From the NCBI GenBank assembly GCA_030831045.1, contig JAURMB010000019.1, positions 1 to 15,147 on the forward strand: DNA of 15,147 bases. Reading direction: 5' to 3'. The stretch comes from Schleiferiaceae bacterium (GTDB lineage: Bacteria; Bacteroidota; Bacteroidia; Flavobacteriales; Schleiferiaceae). Under the pieces are notes generated by a model, which saw only the letters and a program-made list of their open reading frames with translations, had not been told where the DNA came from and did no database searches. A program made the translations under genes and the position numbers. Below, in pieces: positions 7,744 through 14,136 of the stretch (position 1 is its first letter; each line of letters begins with the position of its first letter).

Positions 7744-8928
7744 ATGAATGCGTGGTTTGAAGAAGTAATTCCCTGGTTGACCAGCCCGATGGCCTCGGCC
7801 TTGCTGGTGGCTTCGGCGTTGACGTCGTTAACGGCCCTTGGGTTGGTGGGGTTTGCGTCGCGCGGAATTTGGTCCCTGAAGCCCCGCATTGAGGGCAGTC
7901 CGATCAAGGCGCTTCGCGATTCCGCACTTATGGTAGTCGGCCGCAACGCCGCGGGCCGCTTTGAAGAATGGATTGAGGCTTTTGCCGCGAGCGGACTCGC
8001 TCAAGTTGTTGAGTTAATTGTGATTGACAACCAAAGCGAAGACGACACGGCCCATAGGGTTGAGCAGCTTCGCCTAAAATACCAGTGGCTGGTGGTCGTA
8101 ACGGTTCCGCACAGCGACCGTTTTTGGCGCACCCGCAAGCTGGCGATGACCTTAGGCATCAAGGCCACCAAGCGCACCCACGCGATTTGGGTCGATGCGG
8201 CAACCGTTCCCCCGTCGGACATTCCGGGCTGGATGGGCGCGCTGTGCCGTCCGCTCGAGGACCGCGCCGTGGCGGGCGTTTGGGGACCGGTGCAGGTGCT
8301 GGACGGCAAGCCGGCGACGCGCGTACCCATGCACGCAGGCCAGCTTTGGGCCTGGATGCGCCAGCAGTTGGGCGGTTTGCCCACTTCGGTGATTCCGGTG
8401 AATTTGGCGTTCCGCACAACCGACTTCATGGAGCTTAAGGGCTTTCAAGACAGCATGCACGTAGACGGCGGAGAAGGTGAATTGCTTATGGCCGTGCTGC
8501 AGCAAAAAGGTCGTATTGCGTTGGTCGATCAGGCGGTGGTCACGCGCCGTGGCGGAATTCAGCGCGACCCTAAGCTGCGCGAGGTTCGTCCTTCAGGTGA
8601 GCAGACGGCGCTGATGCTGGGGTTTGCGGGACTTTGGATCAGCGACCTCGCGGGGCTTGTCGCGGCACTGGGCCTCGGGGGGCACCTGTGGTTGGTTCAG
8701 GCCGAAGGCCTAAATCCGCTTCGAGATTTTTACCGCGACCAAGCGTTTTTTGCGGCCGGAAGTTGGCTGCTCCTCCACGCGGTGGTGGGCAGTCTGCTGG
8801 TGGTTCATGCCGCGCGATTTGGGCACTGGACCGACGCGCTTCGCATGCCATTTTGGGTGCGCTGGGACGCGATTCGCCGCCGAATTCCGCAGCGCGATCC
8901 GATGAGCAAACCCTTCTGGAAGGGCTGA
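7744..8928 (+). CDS. GT2-like membrane-anchored glycosyltransferase with degenerate catalytic motifs
   Basis: 394 residues from ATG 7744 (GTG 7741 is the adjacent alternative). An N-terminal membrane helix (about 16-38) is followed by a GT-A-like domain (about 58-285) and two C-terminal hydrophobic segments (about 288-318 and 335-357). The fold is recognisable from [12 protein letters not shown] (91-102), [17 protein letters not shown] (127-143) and [11 protein letters not shown] (238-248), which align with Flavobacteriia family 2 glycosyltransferases as I remember them. The expected catalytic signatures are altered: TDAD becomes VDAA (150-153), the usual GDDDLF region becomes GEGELL (243-248), and the QKRRH-type motif becomes PKLRE (276-280). 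It may therefore be inactive, or use a different mechanism or substrate. It is divergent from tgt and shares one base with rsmG (stop TGA 8926-8928, ATG 8928). An in-frame start at 7675 is rejected because it would run into tgt. Confidence 0.75.
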   Translation: MNAWFEEVIPWLTSPMASALLVASALTSLTALGLVGFASRGIWSLKPRIEGSPIKALRDSALMVVGRNAAGRFEEWIEAFAASGLAQVVELIVIDNQSEDDTAHRVEQLRLKYQWLVVVTVPHSDRFWRTRKLAMTLGIKATKRTHAIWVDAATVPPSDIPGWMGALCRPLEDRAVAGVWGPVQVLDGKPATRVPMHAGQLWAWMRQQLGGLPTSVIPVNLAFRTTDFMELKGFQDSMHVDGGEGELLMAVLQQKGRIALVDQAVVTRRGGIQRDPKLREVRPSGEQTALMLGFAGLWISDLAGLVAALGLGGHLWLVQAEGLNPLRDFYRDQAFFAAGSWLLLHAVVGSLLVVHAARFGHWTDALRMPFWVRWDAIRRRIPQRDPMSKPFWKG

Positions 8929-9524
8929 TGGATTTTTCCCTTTTTCCGTTTTTGGACGAGGAAGCGCAGCACAAGCTCGCTGCCTTGCCTGAGCTGTACC
9001 GCGAATGGAACGCCCAAATCAATGTGGTGTCGCGCAAAGACCTGGATAACTTATGGGAGCGCCACATCGCGCATTCCTTGGTGCTGGGGCACGTGCTCCC
9101 GTTGGCTCCAGGGCTTCGCGTAGCCGACATCGGTACCGGCGGAGGTTTTCCGGGCATTCCATTAGCCATCGCCTTTCCCGAGGTGGAATGGGTGCTCGTG
9201 GATTCGATTGCCAAAAAAATCAAGGTGGTGCAGGCGGTGGCCGACGCGTTGGAATTGACCAATGTGCGCGCAGTTTGGGGCCGAATGGAGTCGGTTAAAG
9301 GTCCGTTTGACCTCGCCGTGACCCGCGCCGTGGCGCCTGCAGCCGACCTCAAGCACTGGATGAAAGGCCACTGGTCGTCCAAACCCAACACGGCGCTCTA
9401 CGCCCTCAAAGGTGGAGACCTCAGCGAAGAATTACGGGGGATCCGCCACCGCATTCACCCCCTGCCGCAGTGGCTTCCAGGGGAATTCTACGAGACCAAG
9501 GTCATCGTGGAGCTACCGGCGTAA
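8928..9524 (+). CDS. rsmG: 16S rRNA (guanine527-N7)-methyltransferase RsmG
   Basis: A 198-residue Rossmann-fold methyltransferase that methylates N7 of G527 in 16S rRNA (E. coli numbering) using S-adenosylmethionine. Key segments are NVVSRKDLDNLWERHIAHSL (32-51, the family signature), the SAM-binding VADIGTGGGFPGIPLA (65-80), the acidic strand end VLVDS (89-93) with SIAKKIKVV, and VTRAVAP (131-137). ATG 8928 gives the family's usual start; upstream in-frame codons lie within the glycosyltransferase-like gene and add unrelated sequence. GGAAGGG, ending four bases before the ATG, could act as a ribosome binding site, but coupling to the upstream stop through the TGATG overlap is more likely. 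In E. coli and other bacteria, loss of RsmG gives low-level streptomycin resistance. Confidence 0.96.
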   Translation: MDFSLFPFLDEEAQHKLAALPELYREWNAQINVVSRKDLDNLWERHIAHSLVLGHVLPLAPGLRVADIGTGGGFPGIPLAIAFPEVEWVLVDSIAKKIKVVQAVADALELTNVRAVWGRMESVKGPFDLAVTRAVAPAADLKHWMKGHWSSKPNTALYALKGGDLSEELRGIRHRIHPLPQWLPGEFYETKVIVELPA

Positions 9525-9529
9525 TTAAG

Positions 9530-9662
9530 TTTCTTGTTTCTTGTTGCTAGTAACTAGCAGCCCATAGCCAGCAACCAGTAACCGGCAACTAGCAACCGGC
9601 AGCCAGTAACCAGCAGCTAGTAACCAGTAACCAGTAACCAGCAGCTAGCAGCCCGTAACTAG
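9530..9662. repeat. Degenerate heptanucleotide tandem array, about 19 units
   Basis: Reading from 9530 the sequence divides into consecutive 7-base units without a phase break: two TTTCTTG units, TTGCTAG, then 16 units that nearly all fit YARCYRG (CAACCAG, TAACCAG, CAGCTAG, TAACCGG and similar). Differences between the later units are almost only transitions at positions 1, 3, 5 and 6. Three identical TAACCAG units sit at 9621-9641. A rotated unit, RGYARCY, is nearly its own reverse complement (RGYTRCY), so either strand can fold. The array fills the gap between convergent rsmG and pruA, and its last full unit, TAACTAG, contains the pruA stop codon. It resembles the short tandemly repeated repetitive (STRR) heptamers known from cyanobacteria, but no relationship is implied. 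No coding sequence was seen in it. Confidence 0.9.
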
Positions 9663-9666
9663 TTAC
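9655..9666. repeat. Perfect 12-bp palindrome across the pruA stop codon
   Basis: GTAACTAGTTAC is identical to its reverse complement and is centred on the TAG/CTA of the pruA stop (9659-9661). It is the right-hand end of the heptamer array. Without a loop it is a poor RNA hairpin by itself, but it could be a protein site, or part of longer foldbacks formed with other array units. Confidence 0.6.
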
Positions 9667-11287
9667 CCAAGAACGGGTAGCGGTAGTCGGTCGGGGGAAC
9701 CAAGGTTTCCTTGATCGTGCGCGGCGAAACCCAGCGAAGCAGGTTCAGGACCGAACCCGCCTTGTCGTTGGTTCCCGATCCGCGCGCTCCGCCAAAGGGC
9801 TGCTGGCCCACCACTGCTCCGGTTGGCTTGTCGTTAATGTAGAAGTTGCCGGCGGCAAAGGCAAGGCGGCGGGTGGCTTCGTCAACAGCGTATCGGTCGC
9901 GAGCAAAAACGGCCCCGGTCAGCGCGTATTCCGACGTGCGGTTGACCAGGTCGAGGGTGTCGCTCCACGCCGCGTCCTCGTAGACGAAGATGGTCAAGAA
10001 CGGTCCAAAAATTTCTTCGCACATGGTGCGGAAGTGCGGGTTGGTGGTCACTACCACCGTGGGTTCTACGAAGTAGCCTTTGGACTTGTCGTGACCCCCA
10101 CCCACGAGCAGTTCAGCGTCTTCGCGACCTTTAGCGTAGTCGATGTAGGCAGCGATTTTATCGAAGGAACGCTCGTCGATGACCGCCGTCACAAAGTTGG
10201 ACGGATCGCCAGGACTGCCCATCTTGAAGCTCTTGACGTCTTCGACGAGCTTGGCCTTGACGGCGGGCCACAGGCTGGCCGGTACGTAGGCGCGCGAAGC
10301 AGCTGAACACTTTTGACCTTGGAATTCAAAGGCTCCGCGGCTGAGTGACGTGGCCACTTCAAGCGCGTCGGCCGAGGGGTGCGCCAACACAAAGTCCTTG
10401 CCTCCGGTCTCTCCCACAATGCGTGGGTATGCTTTGTAGCGGTCGATGTTGGTTCCGATCTCGTTCCAGAGGTGCTTGAATACGCCCGTCGACCCGGTGA
10501 AGTGCAGTCCGGCAAAGTCGGGGTGCTTAAAGACCACATCGCCCACGGCAGGACCGTCGGCGTACACCAAGTTGATTACGCCGTCAGGGAGCCCCGCTTT
10601 GCGAAAGATTTCCATGATCACCCACGCCGAGTAAATTTGGGTGTCGGCGGGCTTCCACACCGCGACGTTGCCCATTAAGGCCGGGGCTGAGGGCAAGTTT
10701 CCGGCGATGGCCGTGAAGTTAAATGGGGTAATTGCCAGAATGAAGCCTTCGAGTGCGCGGTACTCCATGCGGTTCCACACCCCAGGTGAGCTCTGCGGCT
10801 GCTGGGCGTAGATCTCGGTCATGAACTGCACGTTAAAGCGCAAGAAGTCAGCGAATTCACAGGCGGCGTCGATTTCAGCTTGGTGCACCGTCTTGGACTG
10901 GGCCAGCATCGTCGCCGCATTGATTGTGGCGCGGTAGGGGCCGCTTACGAGGTCGGCGGCGCGCAAAAAGATTCCGGCGCGCTCAAACCAGGGCATCGAA
11001 GACCAGGCGGCGTGGGCGGCTAAGGCGGCATCGACGGCTTGCTGCACATGAATGGCGCTGCCCCAGTGGTACTGGCCGATCACGCGTTGGTGATCGTGCG
11101 GTGGGCGGCAGTCGCGGAGTTCGCCGGTGCGCACTTCGCGACCGCCAATGAACATGGGAATGTCGATGCGCTCGCCCAGCATGCGCTCGTAGGTGCTCAA
11201 AAGGCGCTCGCGCTCCGGGGTACCTGGGGCGTAGCTATAAACGGGTTCATTTACCGCTTGGGGAACAGAAAACAAGGCGTTGGGCAT
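9659..11287 (-). CDS. pruA: L-glutamate gamma-semialdehyde (1-pyrroline-5-carboxylate) dehydrogenase
   Basis: A 542-residue ALDH-superfamily enzyme of the stand-alone type, with no proline dehydrogenase domain. It oxidises glutamate semialdehyde, from P5C, to glutamate with NAD+, the second step of proline catabolism. Visible are the nucleotide-binding TPFNFTAIAGNLPSAPALMG (187-206), FTGSTGVF (263-270), the general-base glutamate in VGETGGKDFV (E293), the catalytic cysteine in FQGQKCSAASRAY (C327), EEIFGPF (424-430) and PFGGARGSGTNDK (497-509). ATG 11287 gives MPNALFSVPQ. The gene lies 43 bases after the phosphatase stop, with no clear terminator or TAnnTTTG element in the gap, so co-transcription is plausible but unproven. 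Its TAG stop lies within the heptamer array. Confidence 0.97.
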   Translation of the reverse strand: MPNALFSVPQAVNEPVYSYAPGTPERERLLSTYERMLGERIDIPMFIGGREVRTGELRDCRPPHDHQRVIGQYHWGSAIHVQQAVDAALAAHAAWSSMPWFERAGIFLRAADLVSGPYRATINAATMLAQSKTVHQAEIDAACEFADFLRFNVQFMTEIYAQQPQSSPGVWNRMEYRALEGFILAITPFNFTAIAGNLPSAPALMGNVAVWKPADTQIYSAWVIMEIFRKAGLPDGVINLVYADGPAVGDVVFKHPDFAGLHFTGSTGVFKHLWNEIGTNIDRYKAYPRIVGETGGKDFVLAHPSADALEVATSLSRGAFEFQGQKCSAASRAYVPASLWPAVKAKLVEDVKSFKMGSPGDPSNFVTAVIDERSFDKIAAYIDYAKGREDAELLVGGGHDKSKGYFVEPTVVVTTNPHFRTMCEEIFGPFLTIFVYEDAAWSDTLDLVNRTSEYALTGAVFARDRYAVDEATRRLAFAAGNFYINDKPTGAVVGQQPFGGARGSGTNDKAGSVLNLLRWVSPRTIKETLVPPTDYRYPFLGN

Positions 11288-11330
11288 GGCTAAAATTGGG
11301 TTGTGCAGCCGCGGACGGCGTTAATTCAGG

Positions 11331-11975
11331 TCAAAGGTCGGAACTGTGGGTCGGTTCGCGAAGGAATTCTAAAATTTCTCCGGTCCGAGTGAGGCGCACC
11401 GCGTGCAGTCCGCCGCCGCGCCAGCATCCCGTGTCGAGCCCCCAAGCGTTGGCCGAAGGGTAAAAGCGCGGAATTCCCGATTCTTGAATCACGTGGCCAA
11501 AGAGCTGCAGCTTTCCGACGTTTTTGAGGGCAGATCGGTTGTGGAGCACGGACCGGAGGTTGCCGGCGACAAACGGGTCGCGGGCGTGTAGGGCCACCCC
11601 GGCGTGGGTGACCAGCACGTACCGGTTTTCCCACTTCAGCGGCAGGCGCCGCATCCATTCAATGGTTTTTTTGAGCGGAATTCCGCGCTTGAGCAGGTCC
11701 TTCTTGAACTTGTCGTAAAACCCGAGCTTGGGTGCGGCCTCGTCGAAGGCATCGACCAGTAGCTGTTCGTGGTTTCCGCGCACGACAAACACGCTGTAGG
11801 GGTACTCGGTTTGGAGTCCGCGCACGTACTCAATCACCTTAGCTGATTTGGGCCCCTTGTTGACGAGGTCGCCCACAAAAATGAGGAACTCGTCGTGGGG
11901 ATTCCACCGCTCGCGCACCAACGTCTTCAGGGTTTTGGAACACCCGTGCACGTCGGCAACGACCAAAAGGTTCAC
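11331..11975 (-). CDS. Calcineurin-like metallophosphatase (PPP / ApaH-like family)
   Basis: A 214-residue protein with all the metal and phosphate-binding motifs of the PPP family: DVHG (8-11), GDLVNKGPKS (35-44), RGNHE (66-70), THAG (123-126) and FGH (159-161), then LDTGC (180-184). This is the fold of bacterial serine/threonine protein phosphatases and symmetrical diadenosine tetraphosphatases. The sequence does not settle whether the substrate is a phosphoprotein or a dinucleoside polyphosphate. The start is GTG 11975 (MNLLVVADVHG), ten bases after the dnaN stop; TTTG lies two bases before it. No signal peptide or membrane helix is present, so it is cytosolic. It follows dnaN and precedes pruA in the same direction. 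Confidence 0.9.
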   Translation of the reverse strand: MNLLVVADVHGCSKTLKTLVRERWNPHDEFLIFVGDLVNKGPKSAKVIEYVRGLQTEYPYSVFVVRGNHEQLLVDAFDEAAPKLGFYDKFKKDLLKRGIPLKKTIEWMRRLPLKWENRYVLVTHAGVALHARDPFVAGNLRSVLHNRSALKNVGKLQLFGHVIQESGIPRFYPSANAWGLDTGCWRGGGLHAVRLTRTGEILEFLREPTHSSDL

Positions 11976-11985
11976 GGCAAACGTT

Positions 11986-13107
11986 TTAGGAATTCAGCAT
12001 CACCGGCATGACCAGCATGAGCAGGTCTTCGCCGTCTTCGCCCGGTCGATCGGGGAACAAGAGGCCGGCGCGGTTGGGCGCCGAAAACTCCCAAACCACC
12101 GACGAGCTGTCGACGTTGCCGAGCATCTCGACGATAAACCGGCTGTTGAATCCGATTTCAAGATCGCCGCCTTCGTAGCTGCACGCGAGGCGTTCGTGGG
12201 CCTTGTTGGCAAAATCGGGGTCTTCAGCGCTGATGAACAGTTCGTTGCCCGCCATTTTAAGGCGAATCTGGTGCGTGGTCTTGTTGGCGAACAGGCTCAC
12301 GCGCTTCACGCTTCCGGTGAAGGCACCGCGGTCGACCGTCATGCGGTTCGGGTTGTTCTTGGGGATTACGCCCTCGAAGTTGGGGTACTTGCCGTCAATC
12401 AGTCGGCAAATAAGCGTGACGCCGTCGTAGGTAAACTGCGCATTTTGCTCAGTGTAGCGAATTTCGACGAGGTCGTCGTTGCTCCCCAGGGTGGCCTTCA
12501 GCAAATTCAATGGCTTTTTGGGCATGATGAATTCGGCGGTTTGGGGCGCGGCGAAGTCGCTGCGACGGTAGCGCACGAGCTTGTGGGCGTCGGTGGCCAC
12601 AAACGTCAGGCTTTCGGGAGTCAGCTGAAAAAATACGCCGCTCATTACCGGGCGAAGGTCGTCGTTGCCGGCGGCAAACAGGGTCTTGCCAATTGCCGTA
12701 CCCAGCACGTGCGCGGGCAGCTCTACCGTCACGGTGGCCGCTACCTCAGGCGCCTTGGGGTATTCGGCCGCGTCGACGTACGAAATGGCGTACTTACCAA
12801 AGTCGCTGCTCACTTCGAGGCTGTGGGCGCTCGGATTGAACGTAAACGTCAGCGGTTGCTCGGGAAAGCTCTTAACCGTGTCCAGCAGCATGCGCGCGGG
12901 AATGGCCGCGGTGGCGCTGCTTTCAGACGACACGTCGAGCGTCGTGGTCATCGTGGTCTCCAGATCTGAAGCGGTGAGGGTGAGCTTATTGGGCTCGAGG
13001 ACCACCAGAAAATGGTCCAAAATTGGGAGCGTATGGTTGGATTGAATAACGCCAGAAACGGTCTGCAGGGCGCGGAGCAAGTGTCCGCTGGAAACGATGA
13101 ACTTCAT
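11986..13107 (-). CDS. dnaN: DNA polymerase III sliding clamp, beta subunit
   Basis: A 373-residue protein, the standard length of the three-domain clamp that encircles DNA and tethers the polymerase. It begins MKFIVSSGHLLRALQTVSGVI with the family's TLPILDHFL (about 26-34), and contains TDAHKLVRYRR near the domain 2 core. The C-terminal VMPVMLNS is the conserved tail that lines the peptide-binding cleft. ATG 13107 is 12 bases after the DUF4340 gene stop. The minus-strand sequence TTACTTTGCAGC immediately before the ATG has a TTTG box one mismatch from the Bacteroidota -7 element. There is no oriC-like DnaA-box cluster beside it, so here dnaN travels with gldG rather than with dnaA. Confidence 0.97.
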   Translation of the reverse strand: MKFIVSSGHLLRALQTVSGVIQSNHTLPILDHFLVVLEPNKLTLTASDLETTMTTTLDVSSESSATAAIPARMLLDTVKSFPEQPLTFTFNPSAHSLEVSSDFGKYAISYVDAAEYPKAPEVAATVTVELPAHVLGTAIGKTLFAAGNDDLRPVMSGVFFQLTPESLTFVATDAHKLVRYRRSDFAAPQTAEFIMPKKPLNLLKATLGSNDDLVEIRYTEQNAQFTYDGVTLICRLIDGKYPNFEGVIPKNNPNRMTVDRGAFTGSVKRVSLFANKTTHQIRLKMAGNELFISAEDPDFANKAHERLACSYEGGDLEIGFNSRFIVEMLGNVDSSSVVWEFSAPNRAGLLFPDRPGEDGEDLLMLVMPVMLNS

Positions 13108-13111
13108 GCTG

Positions 13112-13119
13112 CAAAGTAA
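13112..13119 (-). promoter_or_regulatory. Possible -7 element in front of dnaN
   Basis: The minus strand reads TTACTTTG, one mismatch from TAnnTTTG, four bases (CAGC) before the dnaN ATG and touching the TAA stop of the DUF4340 gene. It could allow dnaN transcription apart from gldG. Support is weak because no -33 TTG is seen at the usual spacing. Confidence 0.25.
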
Positions 13120-14136
13120 TTACCTCGAGGCACGCAATGCGCGAGAACTTTTCAACAGGTGTTGAAGACCGAACCGCTGAACGAGCACCATGCGTCCGTC
13201 ATCTAAAAACCCATAAAAACGGTTGGGGTCGAATTCCAACGGAGTGCCGTCTTCAGTCATCGCATCGGGGTCGGGCGGAACATGGTACAGTTCGAGGTGG
13301 TTGCGGCTTCCGTCGGCGCGAAGTACGTCGACGCGAATGCGCGGCTCCAAAGCTTTAAGGCTGTCTTGCTTGGCGTAGGCAAGGTCGCTCGGGATTACCA
13401 CGCCCTCGTACTGGCTTGAGGCCACGGCCTTCAGCAGGGCTTGAACGGCCATTCCGTCGGCCGGCGATTTTTTGCCGTTTTGTTCGAGCGTCCAGCTTCC
13501 GCCCTGCTCGCGAAGCGAAAAACTCGCTGCAGTCGAGTCGGCAAAACCCAGCTGGATGGAGGTTACGGGTTCGTTGCTCGACCAGAGGATGCGGTGGCGC
13601 CAAAGGTCCTCGCGCAAAAAGAACCGGCTGCTCAAGAATCCGTTGAATCCCGGAATGTGCACGGCCACTGGGCGTCCGAAGCCATCGCGCAAAAAGTAGG
13701 TGCCAAGCATGTCGGGTGTTTCGGTTCCGACGGTAAACGATTTAAGGTTTTGGTCGCCCGCAAAGACGTCGACGTGGGTGCCGTAGGTCGACATGGCCGA
13801 GAGGATGTTGGCCGTGGCGGCGTCGGGCGCAAATCCGCGCAAGCGAATTCGGTAAAGGGTTTCGAGCAGCACGTCAATGGCGTCGGGGCGCACGGGATGG
13901 GCGCCGTTAATGAGCCACACGCCCGACTCGCGCGTGAGCACGGCGGTGTCGGGGCTGCGGTTCCACAGGACAATGCGGTCAATGGCCGCGGTGTCGGCGA
14001 CGGCAAAGTCGTAGGCTTCGGGACTCAAGTCGTCGTGGCTTTGCGACTCGCGAAGGACCAAAAAAACCACAAGGCCCACCAATGCGAGGCCCAAAATCAC
14101 AGACCAGCGCAGGGCGGGAAGTTTGGATTGCTTCAT
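13120..14136 (-). CDS. DUF4340-type membrane-anchored protein linked to GldG
   Basis: 338 residues with a single N-terminal membrane helix (about 11-28, SVILGLALVGLVVFLVLR) after a short basic stretch, then a long periplasm-facing region of repeated beta-rich units. Examples are AIDRIVLWNR...VWLINGAHPVRPDAIDVLLETL (about 51-94) and a second copy around SIQLGFADS...SWTLEQNGKKSPADGMAVQALLKAV. This domain pattern, usually annotated DUF4340, is commonly found with GldG/ABC-type Gld transport proteins. The biochemical role is unknown; an accessory of the GldFG complex is an inference from context. Its ATG overlaps the gldG stop by four bases (ATGA), a strong sign of translational coupling, and dnaN begins 12 bases after its stop. 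Confidence 0.82.
   Translation of the reverse strand: MKQSKLPALRWSVILGLALVGLVVFLVLRESQSHDDLSPEAYDFAVADTAAIDRIVLWNRSPDTAVLTRESGVWLINGAHPVRPDAIDVLLETLYRIRLRGFAPDAATANILSAMSTYGTHVDVFAGDQNLKSFTVGTETPDMLGTYFLRDGFGRPVAVHIPGFNGFLSSRFFLREDLWRHRILWSSNEPVTSIQLGFADSTAASFSLREQGGSWTLEQNGKKSPADGMAVQALLKAVASSQYEGVVIPSDLAYAKQDSLKALEPRIRVDVLRADGSRNHLELYHVPPDPDAMTEDGTPLEFDPNRFYGFLDDGRMVLVQRFGLQHLLKSSRALRASR

Noticed and set aside
7698..7946. N-terminal extension of tgt to the ATG at 7946.
   Set aside because: The added residues lie inside the divergent gene and match nothing in TGT; the family start aligns with GTG 7697.
8634..8927. N-terminal extension of rsmG.
   Set aside because: It overlaps the 3' end of the GT2-like gene; RsmG homology begins at ATG 8928.
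8639..9391. Open frame on the - strand across the GT2-like gene and rsmG.
   Set aside because: It spans two well-supported genes on the other strand and has no plausible domain; shadow frame.
9530..9662. CRISPR array.
   Set aside because: The units are 7 bases long with no spacers, so this is a simple tandem repeat.
11288..11330. Terminator or promoter between the phosphatase gene and pruA.
   Set aside because: A GC-rich short stem (GCCG...CGGC) lacks a U-tract, and the AT-rich bases before pruA match TAnnTTTG poorly.
11848..12969. Long open frame on the + strand opposite dnaN (373 codons).
   Set aside because: It mirrors the codon periodicity of the certain gene dnaN, has no recognisable domain and reflects the scarcity of stop codons in GC-rich antisense frames.
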